Source of the DNA: an uncultured Lachnoclostridium sp.
Lineage (GTDB): Bacteria > Bacillota > Clostridia > Lachnospirales > Lachnospiraceae
Length of the DNA: 37,927 nt
Reading direction: 5' to 3'
Assembly (NCBI GenBank): GCA_905212635.1
Contig: CAJMFH010000025.1
Span: 1 to 37,927 of the forward strand
Part shown: one piece after another, positions 8,126 through 15,136 of the stretch
How positions within the stretch are numbered: the stretch's first letter is position 1
How the letters are laid out: each line of letters opens with the position of its first letter
The notes under the pieces: model-generated
What the model saw: only the letters and a program-made list of their open reading frames with translations
What the model was told of the DNA's origin: nothing
Database searches by the model: none
Made by a program: the position numbers and the translations under genes

Positions 8126-10429
8126 CTATTTCCGCCAGATACCGGCCACCAGCACGCTCATGTCATCAAACGGCTGTCTGGCATTGCGTGCAAGTGCCTC
8201 CATCAACACACTTCGCGCCATCTCCGATGGGTTATTTGTTTGTAAGTTCTCTAAAATATTTTCTACATAAAATTCTTTTTCATCCCCCGGGAATGCATCA
8301 ATAACGCCGTCAGACACCATTACGATAAAGTCCCCTTCTTCCAGATCCTGGGTAACGGTTTCGGGATCTGCATTCATTTCCACGCCAACCGGCAGTGTAC
8401 TTGAAAAAATGGTCTTCACGCCATCCTTTTTTTTGATAAATGTGGCAGCCGCTCCATTTTTTACTATCTCACAACTTCCACTATAAAGGTCTACGGCTGT
8501 CATGTCAAGTGTTGTAAACGTTTTTCCTTCATATGACATGACAAATAGTGTGTTGATCAGCCGGATTGCAGACTCTTTGCGGAATCCCGCCTCAACCAGA
8601 CTTTCGAGTACATCGACCAGATTTTCGCTGTCGCGGCACGCTCTTGCCCCGCTTCCCATCCCGTCTGAAAGCATCATGATCAGTTCTCCGGTCCGCAGTT
8701 CCATAAAAGAAAAATTATCACCGGAAACCGTCTCGCCGCTCTTTGTCGCTCTGGCAAGTCCGGTCAGTGCCTTAAAATTCACATCCTGTACAAACGTCGT
8801 CACTTCGTATTCCTTGGAAATGACATTTTTTACATATCTCCCGGCTGTCATTCTCGTCGAAAGAACGGATTCCAGTGCAAGTGCCACATCCTTTTTCGTA
8901 ATACAGGCATTTCCCCGCGCTCTGGCGAGAAAACACACTTCCAGATTGCCTTTCACATCTTTCTGGAACGAGAGATTTTTAACCTGCACGCCAAGCGAGC
9001 GAAGCGCGTACAAGACCTTTTTCTTCGTCTCTTCCGGCACATCCACGGTCTGATTGAGTTCCTGGGTAAATCCACGCAGTGCGTAAGCAATCTCATACAT
9101 CTGAGAGGCTATCGCTTCCCGGCTTTCTGCCATTTTATTGCGCCAGCTGAGATTCATCCTTGCCAGCGCCATTCGCTCATTGAGTTTTTCCGCATATTCT
9201 TCCAAATGAATACACCGGTTCAAAAAGGACGCATCCACCTGTTCGCATTCGACCATGCCCTGTTCACTGGCGGCCGCAAGAATGTTTCGGATATTGTCAT
9301 ACGTCTCCTCGTAATGCATTTCCCAGCAATACTTGCAATTTTCACATTCACGGCAGATTTTATCCGCAAGCTCATCAAAAATAAGTTCCATTTCTTCGCC
9401 GGAAATATGATTTTCACACTTGGTAAAGTCCCGGAACGACTTTGCCAGACGCAGAAAGGCTGTCGAAAATCCGTCGATTTTCTCGTTGGCAAGGCTCATA
9501 AGATCGGCTTTGGCAAATGGATTTTCCTGTTCCCGCATAAAATCCGTCTCAATCGTCCGCACCAGTTCCCGCGGAACTGCCAAAAATACAATGACAGCCG
9601 ACACCATTCCCCGCAATTCGACAATTCCGAGTACTTCGTCGCGGATGACATACGCAAAAACGATCCCTGCCGCCACAAACGTAAGCGCGCTGACGACTCT
9701 GCCAATTTCTCGGAAAACGCCAACGGTAATCCCGAGCACACAATAAACTCCTATCAATATCATATCACTTCCACCGGCAACTGACAAGATACCTCCTACC
9801 GCTCCCGCCATCGCACCGACTGCCGCACCGTACCGATAGCCGGCAAAAAGCACCAGCAGATAACTCAGTGTCTCCACCGGCGACAAAACGCCGTCAAACA
9901 GCCTCGGCATCCCGTAAATACTCAATGCCGCAAGCACCAGAACGCTGATCATTTCTTCGTTACTGAGTTCCCGTTCCCAGTCTTCATATAAAAGGAAGCG
10001 CAGTCCCCACTGCATCACATAGGCAAACGCGATCAGACAAATGCTTTCCAGCGCCGCCGTAAATACTACACTTGTAGTGCCATGTTGCAGAAATCCCGTC
10101 GTCACCGCCAATACCACGTTCAGGATCCCGCCGATCACCGCCACTGCCTGACAGCTCCCCTCTTTGCCATCCACTTTTTTCATGATCTTCTGTACAAACC
10201 AAAGCAGCCCCGTCATCATGATATAATGTAGGAAGTCCAGTCCTTTCGCTTTGGTGATAAAGCCTGCCAGAACAGAAAGAAAGACCAGCCCTCTTCCTGC
10301 CGGATACACTCCGGATGCACACAAATATGCCAATCCAAAGGGGTTGATGGAAAATACCCACACTCTCCCCAGCATAAATCCGATTCCAATCTCCATCAGC
10401 CAACGTTTTTTCGACACAGCGCCATTCAT
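8126..10429 (-). CDS. spoIIE: Stage II sporulation protein E (PP2C phosphatase)
   Basis: The 767-residue membrane phosphatase dephosphorylates SpoIIAA to release sigma-F in the forespore and takes part in polar septation. About ten membrane helices occupy residues 12-290, followed by a central regulatory region and a C-terminal PP2C domain with metal ligands in SGDNFSF (D571), LSDGMGSG (D589), MVSDGVID (D707) and FDDMSV (D756). A CxxCxxCxxC cluster at 359-368 could bind metal, an inference. AAAGGAG lies 11 bases before the ATG. The gene has its own promoter downstream of the divIC terminator, with Spo0A-like features, as in Bacillus. Confidence 0.96.
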   Translation of the reverse strand: MNGAVSKKRWLMEIGIGFMLGRVWVFSINPFGLAYLCASGVYPAGRGLVFLSVLAGFITKAKGLDFLHYIMMTGLLWFVQKIMKKVDGKEGSCQAVAVIGGILNVVLAVTTGFLQHGTTSVVFTAALESICLIAFAYVMQWGLRFLLYEDWERELSNEEMISVLVLAALSIYGMPRLFDGVLSPVETLSYLLVLFAGYRYGAAVGAMAGAVGGILSVAGGSDMILIGVYCVLGITVGVFREIGRVVSALTFVAAGIVFAYVIRDEVLGIVELRGMVSAVIVFLAVPRELVRTIETDFMREQENPFAKADLMSLANEKIDGFSTAFLRLAKSFRDFTKCENHISGEEMELIFDELADKICRECENCKYCWEMHYEETYDNIRNILAAASEQGMVECEQVDASFLNRCIHLEEYAEKLNERMALARMNLSWRNKMAESREAIASQMYEIAYALRGFTQELNQTVDVPEETKKKVLYALRSLGVQVKNLSFQKDVKGNLEVCFLARARGNACITKKDVALALESVLSTRMTAGRYVKNVISKEYEVTTFVQDVNFKALTGLARATKSGETVSGDNFSFMELRTGELIMMLSDGMGSGARACRDSENLVDVLESLVEAGFRKESAIRLINTLFVMSYEGKTFTTLDMTAVDLYSGSCEIVKNGAAATFIKKKDGVKTIFSSTLPVGVEMNADPETVTQDLEEGDFIVMVSDGVIDAFPGDEKEFYVENILENLQTNNPSEMARSVLMEALARNARQPFDDMSVLVAGIWRK

Positions 10430-10471
10430 CTCACCGCTCGCTCCTTTCCTTTGCTTTCATTCGTAACGTTA

Positions 10472-10504
10472 AGTATATCGAATAAGCGGCTCGAATGTTG
10501 TCAA
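10472..10504 (-). promoter_or_regulatory. Candidate Spo0A-dependent sigma-A promoter of spoIIE
   Basis: On the minus strand a consensus TTGACA (10499-10504) and TATACT (10472-10477) are separated by 21 bp. That spacing is too wide for unaided sigma-A but matches the known Bacillus spoIIE/spoIIG promoters activated by Spo0A~P. A perfect 0A box TGTCGAA lies upstream at 10530-10536, and a one-mismatch TTCGATA overlaps the spacer and -10. Confidence 0.65.
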
Positions 10505-10543
10505 AAAAAGAACCGTGTCAAAAAAACTTTTCGACACGATTCT
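10503..10543 (-). terminator. Intrinsic terminator of divIC
   Basis: An 11-bp stem with one G-U pair (10509-10519 with 10533-10543) is followed on the minus strand by seven T. The stem begins inside the divIC stop codon. Its upstream arm contains the TGTCGAA Spo0A box used by the next promoter. Confidence 0.85.
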
Positions 10544-10832
10544 ACTTTGCTTTGAATACGATTTCATCATCATAGACCAGACCAAACTTTTCTCTGGCCA
10601 TTTCTTCAATGTATTCATTTGTCTGCATGTACTTCTTCTGTTCTTCGATGCTTTTTGCTTCTTTTTCCAGATCACTTTTCTTCGCTTCCAACTCCGTTTT
10701 CTGCTCTTGGAGGGAACTACAGGTAGCGCGAAGAGAAATGCTGTGGATTCCCAGCGTTGCACAGAACAAAAGAACAACCGTCATGACCAAGTACAACCCG
10801 GTACGGTTTGGCTTCTTTTTCCTTTTTTTCAT
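10542..10832 (-). CDS. divIC: Septum formation initiator DivIC/FtsB-like
   Basis: This 96-residue bitopic protein has a basic N terminus (MKKRKKKPN), one membrane helix at about 13-31 and a coiled coil at about 34-66 (SLQEQKTELEAKKSDLEKEA). It ends in the conserved EYIEEMAREKFGLVYDDEIVF segment of the DivIC/FtsB family, which bridges FtsL and FtsQ/DivIB in the divisome. GGAG lies seven bases before the ATG. Its place between yabQ and spoIIE is the same as in Bacillus. It has its own good sigma-A promoter and a terminator, so it can be expressed vegetatively apart from the sporulation neighbours. Confidence 0.93.
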   Translation of the reverse strand: MKKRKKKPNRTGLYLVMTVVLLFCATLGIHSISLRATCSSLQEQKTELEAKKSDLEKEAKSIEEQKKYMQTNEYIEEMAREKFGLVYDDEIVFKAK

Positions 10833-10957
10833 TCATTTCTCCATTCTGGAGCGAATACGCCCACATTTTAATAACTTTTCTTACTTTTCTTTTCTCAATC
10901 CGTTCATTTGTTCTACAACTGTACTATTTTTCTAACCCTGTAGACTAATGTGTTTTT

Positions 10958-10986
10958 ATTATATAGCCTTTTCCCACAAATATCAA
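10958..10986 (-). promoter_or_regulatory. Sigma-A promoter of divIC
   Basis: On the minus strand TTGATA (10981-10986) is followed by a 17-bp spacer and a perfect TATAAT (10958-10963). The -35 overlaps the yabQ stop codon region, leaving a leader of about 120 bases. Confidence 0.75.
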
Positions 10987-11372
10987 GGTTTTTTTTTGGT
11001 CTTTTTCATTTTTTTTAGTAATCTTTTACATTTTCGAACGCATGGTTGTATTATTTTTCGGCGTATTCCCCAAATCACCCGAAGAATACCAGTCGACACA
11101 CTTCTCCCCAGCACGACATGACAGGCCGCCGCTCCCAGTACAAAAGCGATGCCAAAAAAAATCCGCAGCGTCCCATAATTGCACAAAAATACCATCTGGA
11201 ATACCAGCACTGCTGCCACCAAAAAATAGATCGTATCCAGAATAAATTTTCCTATGGTTTTTAAATGAAACAGACCACGCAGCACACGCACGATCTCATA
11301 ACATCCCATGACAGCAAACCCGCTCACCACCGAGCCTGCCAGAAATACCATCTGTCCCCGGATCAGTTCCAT
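10983..11372 (-). CDS. yabQ: Spore cortex biosynthesis protein YabQ
   Basis: The 129-residue protein has an N-terminal pattern of hydrophobic helices (about 5-25, 40-60, 62-85) and a very basic C-terminal tail (KCKRLLKKMKKTKKKP), as in YabQ, a membrane protein of the outer forespore membrane needed for cortex formation. It follows yabP by three bases, and the yabP-yabQ-divIC-spoIIE order is the Bacillus order. No terminator is seen after it. Assignment rests on topology and synteny. Confidence 0.88.
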   Translation of the reverse strand: MELIRGQMVFLAGSVVSGFAVMGCYEIVRVLRGLFHLKTIGKFILDTIYFLVAAVLVFQMVFLCNYGTLRIFFGIAFVLGAAACHVVLGRSVSTGILRVIWGIRRKIIQPCVRKCKRLLKKMKKTKKKP

Positions 11373-11375
11373 CGG

Positions 11376-11672
11376 TTATTGAAACAACCTTCCCAGAAAG
11401 CTCTTGGTGTCGTTCATCGTATGAGGATCGGAATATTTTAATTCATCAAAAGTACCATCAATATCGACCTCTCCCCGTTCCAATGTCAGCCGCCTCACAT
11501 GCAGATCTTTCCCCTTTATCGCAAGATGCCCGCGGATCGTATCGAGCTGCACTTCTTCACTGTCAAACGAAAGAACTTCTTTCACTCCGGTAAGCGTAGC
11601 ACTTTTCCGCTCTTTCAGCACGATATGGTGAGTATCAAAATGAGGCTCCTGGCGCTTTTCCTGACTTTCCAT
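11376..11672 (-). CDS. yabP: Sporulation protein YabP
   Basis: This 98-residue soluble protein has the YabP/YqfC signature (HHIVLKERKSATLTGVKEVL, then SEEVQLDTIRGHLAIKGKDL). YabP localises to the forespore membrane and is required for cortex assembly in Bacillus. GGGAG lies about five bases before the ATG. It is translationally close to yabQ. A sigma-E-like promoter overlaps the upstream terminator, which fits mother-cell expression. Confidence 0.93.
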   Translation of the reverse strand: MESQEKRQEPHFDTHHIVLKERKSATLTGVKEVLSFDSEEVQLDTIRGHLAIKGKDLHVRRLTLERGEVDIDGTFDELKYSDPHTMNDTKSFLGRLFQ

Positions 11673-11706
11673 TTACTCCCGTCCATCCTTTCTCCCTTTC
11701 TTCCCT

Positions 11707-11735
11707 AACTTATGCCGGTTTAGCAAAAAATATGC
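11707..11735 (-). promoter_or_regulatory. Candidate sigma-E promoter for yabP-yabQ
   Basis: On the minus strand GCATATT (11729-11735) matches the sigma-E -35 consensus KMATATT exactly. After 14 bp, CATAAGTT (11707-11714) matches CATACAHT at six of eight positions. The -35 lies in the closing arm and U-tract of the rqcP terminator. Bacillus yabPQ is sigma-E controlled, which supports the call. Confidence 0.6.
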
Positions 11736-11755
11736 CTGCGCGGAGGCAGGCATAT
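11724..11755 (-). terminator. Intrinsic terminator of rqcP
   Basis: A perfect 10-bp stem (11730-11739 with 11746-11755, arm ATATGCCTGC), a 6-base loop and a run of six to seven T on the minus strand lie 40 bases beyond the rqcP stop. Confidence 0.9.
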
Positions 11756-11794
11756 AAAAGTACGTGGTTATTCAGGGATTGCTATCCCCATTTT

Positions 11795-12034
11795 TTACAA
11801 ATACTTGTACAATTCTTTTGCTTCGTCCTTCTTATACGTCTCTTCGACACGAAGAACTTCTACTTTTGTCGTCTTGTCTCCAAACTGAATCTCGATCACG
11901 TCTCCCGGCTTGACATTTAACGAAGCTTTCGCCACTTTGTCATTGACAAGTATTCTTCCTGCGTCGCAGGCTTCATTTGCCACCGGACGGCGCTTGATGA
12001 GACGGGATACTTTTAAATATTTATCTAAACGCAT
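11795..12034 (-). CDS. rqcP: S4-domain RNA-binding protein RqcP (YabO)
   Basis: The 79-residue protein is almost entirely one S4 domain: MRLDKYLKVSRLIKRRPVAN forms the helical RNA-binding face, then GRILVNDKVAKASLNVKPGD. In Bacillus this Hsp15 homologue works with RqcH on stalled 50S subunits, stabilising peptidyl-tRNA during C-terminal alanine tailing. AGGAGG lies eight bases before the ATG. It is monocistronic here: a terminator follows, and the hup terminator plus a structured 200-base leader precede. Confidence 0.93.
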   Translation of the reverse strand: MRLDKYLKVSRLIKRRPVANEACDAGRILVNDKVAKASLNVKPGDVIEIQFGDKTTKVEVLRVEETYKKDEAKELYKYL

Positions 12035-12061
12035 GTTGGTTTCCTCCTTTTATGGGGTTTG

Positions 12062-12216
12062 GGAGCTTGGGGCTCCGCACCAGCCCGTGCGGCACAACGC
12101 GGCACGCATTCTTCGCTCCTTCGGAGCTCATCATCGTGACAGTCGTCACATATTCGCGCAAAAATGCCCGTTGCTCTGTGCAAGCACAGCCACGGACATT
12201 TTTGCGCGAATGCGTG
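12062..12216. repeat. Palindromic intergenic element (stem-loop cluster)
   Basis: The space between the hup terminator and rqcP holds a long inverted repeat (12152-12171 with 12192-12211, 20-bp arms with one mismatch, arm core TTCGCGCAAAAATG) whose loop contains a second perfect hairpin (CTGTGC/GCACAG at 12076+100 bases, that is 12176-12181 and 12184-12189). Further small stems lie at 12136-12149 (GTGAC/GTCAC), 12115-12127 (GCTCC/GGAGC) and 12062-12076. No gene or consensus promoter is visible. It is GC-richer than its surroundings and resembles an extragenic palindromic element or a structured RNA leader of rqcP. Confidence 0.6.
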
Positions 12217-12233
12217 TCTCGTTGTTTGCACGT

Positions 12234-12274
12234 AAAAACAAGGTGTCTACGAACCTTATCGCAAGACACCTTGT
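12234..12274 (-). terminator. Intrinsic terminator of hup
   Basis: A perfect 11-bp stem (12238-12248 with 12264-12274, arm ACAAGGTGTCT) is followed on the minus strand by a run of T, 22 bases beyond the hup stop. Confidence 0.85.
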
Positions 12275-12296
12275 ATCAATATCCATTTACTATGAA

Positions 12297-12572
12297 TTAT
12301 TTGTTTACAGCTTCTTTCAGAGCTTTACCAGCTTTGAACTTAGGTGCTTTGCAAGCTGGAACATTCATAGGTTTTCCTGTCAATGGGTTCACACCATTTC
12401 TAGCTGCACGATCTGCAACTTCGAAAGAACCGAAACCTACCAACTGTACTTTTCCTCCAGCTTTCAATTCCTCTGTGATTACATCAACAAATGCTTTCAA
12501 TGCTTTCTCTGCGTCTTTTTTTGACAATTCAGCCTGATCTGCCATAGCTGTAACTAAATCTGTCTTGTTCAT
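12297..12572 (-). CDS. hup: DNA-binding protein HU
   Basis: The 91-residue histone-like protein has the full HU fold: MNKTDLVTAMADQAELSKKD helices, the VQLVGFGSFEV core and the beta-arm AARNGVNPLTGKPMNVPA, with the GFGSFE and RNP signatures intact. It compacts DNA and assists replication and recombination. AGGAGG lies eight bases before the ATG, and a consensus sigma-A promoter and strong terminator make it a separate transcription unit. Its position between spoVT and the S4 gene is common in Clostridia, though no mazG is found beside it here. Confidence 0.97.
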   Translation of the reverse strand: MNKTDLVTAMADQAELSKKDAEKALKAFVDVITEELKAGGKVQLVGFGSFEVADRAARNGVNPLTGKPMNVPACKAPKFKAGKALKEAVNK

Positions 12573-12604
12573 GGATTATATCCTCCTCGTGATTTCTTAT
12601 TATT

Positions 12605-12646
12605 TTTTGTAAACCTACAACATCCGTTCATGTTTTGTAAACCTAC
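12605..12646. repeat. 14-bp direct repeats in the hup leader
   Basis: TTTTGTAAACCTAC occurs perfectly at 12605-12618 and 12633-12646, a 28-bp period, between the hup -10 box and its ribosome binding site. The spacing of nearly three helical turns suits two copies of a regulator or a leader RNA motif. Confidence 0.75.
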
Positions 12647-12654
12647 TAACATTA

Positions 12655-12683
12655 TTTATACCCTTTTTTTCATCATTTGTCAA
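12655..12683 (-). promoter_or_regulatory. Sigma-A promoter of hup
   Basis: On the minus strand consensus TTGACA (12678-12683), a 17-bp spacer and TATAAA (12655-12660) give a strong promoter, with a leader of about 75 bases. Confidence 0.85.
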
Positions 12684-12767
12684 GAATTTTTACTGGAATT
12701 GCCATGAAAAACCGACATTTTTACATATTGTTCATTTTTCGAGAGGATATGGAAGTCGATTCCCCTG

Positions 12768-13313
12768 CTACTGCTCCATCTGGCGTCCAAGAAATCCAGC
12801 GCCACAAAGGGCCATTTTCTCCTCAAACTCTCCAAATTTCTGTTCTTTATCGTTTGATAGAAGAATGACTGCTCCAATAGCATCTCCTTCACATACGATT
12901 GTCGCCACTGCCTGATTTGGTTCCGGATCTTCTCCCTCGACGATGTGGCACATTTTCCCCTTGCCGTCGGCGTAAAGGGCATTGCTCCGGTTTTGAATAC
13001 ATTCTTTGATGGATTCATCGAGATCTTTTCCGGCATACCGGCGGCTCTGACTGCCGGACGCTGCCACAATGCGGTCACGGTCTGCGACGCACACGGTACA
13101 TTTTGCCACATTGGCGACCGACTCCACATATTCCTGCGCCGTATCGCCCAATTCTCCGATCGGCGAATATTTTTTCAGCACAATGCCGCCCTCGTGATTT
13201 GTAAATATTTCCATTGGATCACTTTCCCGAATCCGCAGTGTCCGCCGGATTTCTTTCGGAATAACAATTCTTCCCAATTCATCAATTCTTCGCACAATAC
13301 CTGTTGCTTTCAT
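12768..13313 (-). CDS. spoVT: Stage V sporulation regulator SpoVT
   Basis: The 181-residue regulator has an AbrB-type swapped-hairpin DNA-binding domain at 1-50 (GIVRRIDELGRIVIPKEIRR) and a GAF-like C-terminal domain from about 55, the SpoVT architecture. In Bacillus it tunes sigma-G-dependent genes late in the forespore. AGGAGG lies eight bases before the ATG. It heads the sporulation block, in the same relative position as Bacillus spoVT. A sigma-G-like promoter is present upstream. No clear terminator is seen before the hup promoter. Confidence 0.95.
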   Translation of the reverse strand: MKATGIVRRIDELGRIVIPKEIRRTLRIRESDPMEIFTNHEGGIVLKKYSPIGELGDTAQEYVESVANVAKCTVCVADRDRIVAASGSQSRRYAGKDLDESIKECIQNRSNALYADGKGKMCHIVEGEDPEPNQAVATIVCEGDAIGAVILLSNDKEQKFGEFEEKMALCGAGFLGRQMEQ

Positions 13314-13364
13314 ATTAAAAACCTCCTAATTTCTGCTATAATTTCCATAATTATGCTCTATGGG

Positions 13365-13393
13365 TAGTATGTGGAAATGAAAAGGAATTATGT
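13365..13393 (-). promoter_or_regulatory. Possible sigma-G promoter of spoVT
   Basis: On the minus strand ACATA (13389-13393) and CATACTA (13365-13371) are 17 bp apart; the sigma-G consensus is GHATR-N17/18-CATNHTA. The -10 is exact and the -35 has one mismatch. Bacillus spoVT is sigma-G dependent. Confidence 0.4.
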
Positions 13394-13415
13394 ATTATTT
13401 TTTCAAATTTTTTAC

Positions 13416-13443
13416 TTGCATTTTGGAAATACTATGATATAAT
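13416..13443 (+). promoter_or_regulatory. Sigma-A promoter of the Y-polymerase operon
   Basis: TTGCAT (13416-13421), a 16-bp spacer and a perfect TATAAT (13438-13443) point at the polymerase gene. The predicted start site (about 13450) abuts the LexA box. Confidence 0.7.
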
Positions 13444-13451
13444 AACATTAT

Positions 13452-13465
13452 CGAACATTTGTTTG
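13452..13465 (+). promoter_or_regulatory. LexA (SOS) operator
   Basis: CGAACATTTGTTTG fits the Gram-positive LexA/DinR consensus CGAAC-N4-GTTYG. It covers the likely transcription start of the Y-family polymerase gene, where bound LexA would block the promoter. Confidence 0.8.
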
Positions 13466-13487
13466 TTTTTTTGAGAGAAGGGATACT

Positions 13488-14780
13488 ATGGCATGTAATA
13501 TTTCATTATTAAAGAGCAGCCACATTTATCTGTGCATTGACCTAAAGTCGTTTTATGCCTCTGTGGAATGTGTCGAGCGGCATCTTGATCCGCTTACGAC
13601 CAACCTTGCCGTCGCTGACCCCGAGCGCACGGACAAAACGATCTGTCTTGCGATCTCGCCAAGCATGAAAGCTCTTGGGATCCGGAACCGCTGCCGTGTT
13701 TTCGAAATTCCTGCCGGCATTGATTACATTATGGCACCTCCACGCATGAAATTATATATTGAATATTCTGCGCAGATTTACAGCATCTATTTAAAATATG
13801 TTGCCAAAGAGGATATCCACGTCTACTCCGTCGATGAAGCCTTTTTGGATGTTACCGATTATCTGTCGCTGTATCAGACCGATGCCCGCTCTCTGGCACA
13901 GCGGATCTTGCAGGACATTCTTTCCACTACCGGGATTACTGCCACCTGCGGCATAGGATCAAATCTGTATCTGGCGAAGATCGCACTCGATATCACCGCC
14001 AAACACGCGAGTGACTTTGTCGGATGTCTGGATGAACAGCTTTACCGGCAAACGCTTTGGAACCACCGTCCGCTACAGGATTTTTGGCGGATTGGACCCG
14101 GCATTGCCGGAAAACTCGAACGTGTCGGCATCTTTACAATGAAAGACCTCGCCGAGGCCGATGAGGATATGCTCTATCATATATTTGGTGTAGATGCTGA
14201 ACTGCTCATTGACCACGCCTGGGGACGGGAGACTACGACGATAGCAGACATCAAAAACTACCGCCCGCAAAAGAATTCCATCTCCAGCGGACAGGTTCTG
14301 CCCTGCGATTATTCGTTTGCTGACGGCGTTCTGATCATAAAAGAAATGGCGGATCTTCTGACATTGGATCTTGTTGACAAAAATCTTGTCACGGATTCAC
14401 TCACCCTTCATGTCGGCTACGCCAAACGTGGCCACACCATTCCGTCTCCGGCTCATGGCACGACAAATCTGGGGACTTTTACCAGTTCCTCTGCCCGTCT
14501 GATCGGTGAGGCTGAGGCTTTGTACAAACGGATTGTCAATCATTCACTTGACATCCGCCGGCTTACTTTAACCTATAATAATGTGTGCGAAGCCGCTTTC
14601 CTGCAGCTTGATATTTTTACAGATTTTTCCAAATTGGAAGTAGAGAAAAATATGCAGAAAGCGATTCTTTCGATTCGAAAAAAATATGGAAAAAACGCGA
14701 TCCTGCGCGGCATGGATCTGGAGGAGCATGGCACGACAAGACTGCGCAGCGAACAGATTGGAGGGCATAAAAGTGAATAG
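13488..14780 (+). CDS. Y-family DNA polymerase (UvrX/UmuC-like)
   Basis: This 430-residue translesion polymerase has the catalytic motifs YLCIDLKSFYASVE (D18) and VYSVDEAFLDV (D116, E117), a helix-hairpin-helix region near 200-215 (DFWRIGPGIAGKLERVGI) and a little-finger domain behind it. It should copy past DNA lesions with low fidelity. The sequence is closer to the UvrX/YqjW-UmuC branch than to DinB, consistent with a YolD-like partner gene immediately downstream. AAGGG lies shortly before the ATG. A LexA operator in the promoter predicts SOS induction. Confidence 0.93.
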   Translation: MACNISLLKSSHIYLCIDLKSFYASVECVERHLDPLTTNLAVADPERTDKTICLAISPSMKALGIRNRCRVFEIPAGIDYIMAPPRMKLYIEYSAQIYSIYLKYVAKEDIHVYSVDEAFLDVTDYLSLYQTDARSLAQRILQDILSTTGITATCGIGSNLYLAKIALDITAKHASDFVGCLDEQLYRQTLWNHRPLQDFWRIGPGIAGKLERVGIFTMKDLAEADEDMLYHIFGVDAELLIDHAWGRETTTIADIKNYRPQKNSISSGQVLPCDYSFADGVLIIKEMADLLTLDLVDKNLVTDSLTLHVGYAKRGHTIPSPAHGTTNLGTFTSSSARLIGEAEALYKRIVNHSLDIRRLTLTYNNVCEAAFLQLDIFTDFSKLEVEKNMQKAILSIRKKYGKNAILRGMDLEEHGTTRLRSEQIGGHKSE

Positions 14781-15099
14781 GCCGAGAGAAAAAATGTCCC
14801 GGGAAAACCGGGCAAAACAATTTATGCCTTTTGCCGCCTTAAAAGGATTCGAAGAGGCTTTGGAAAAAAAAGAAAAAATTGTTGTACCAAAAGCAGAATT
14901 ATGCGATGATTATAAGGAACAGTTGGATTTCCAACTCTCACAGATGCAGTGCGGCAATATGGTAACCGTCGTCTATTTTTCAGATGACAATTATGTCCGT
15001 ATCACCGGCATTTTATCCAAAATAAAGTTAGAAGAACGCTGGATTCAGGTCGTCCGCACAAAAATCTGTTTGGATGACATTTATGAATTGGAGTCCTGA
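14773..15099 (+). CDS. YolD-like protein
   Basis: The 108-residue product contains the YolD-family signature SRENRAKQFMPFAALKGFEE near its N terminus. YolD-like proteins are small partners coded next to Y-family polymerases (YqjW/UvrX) and are sometimes compared with UmuD; their mechanism is not settled. I choose the GTG at 14773 because GGAGG lies eight bases upstream and it overlaps the polymerase stop by eight bases. An upstream ATG in the same frame (14686) lies deep inside the polymerase gene without a ribosome binding site. Confidence 0.88.
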   Translation: MNRPREKMSRENRAKQFMPFAALKGFEEALEKKEKIVVPKAELCDDYKEQLDFQLSQMQCGNMVTVVYFSDDNYVRITGILSKIKLEERWIQVVRTKICLDDIYELES

Positions 15100-15136
15100 A
15101 TCGTTATGAATCAGAAAAATAAGGAGGAGTATTTTT

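Noticed and set aside
12021..12537. Several overlapping reading frames in the hup-rqcP spacer
   Set aside because: They arise from the palindromic GC-rich element and conflict with hup and rqcP.
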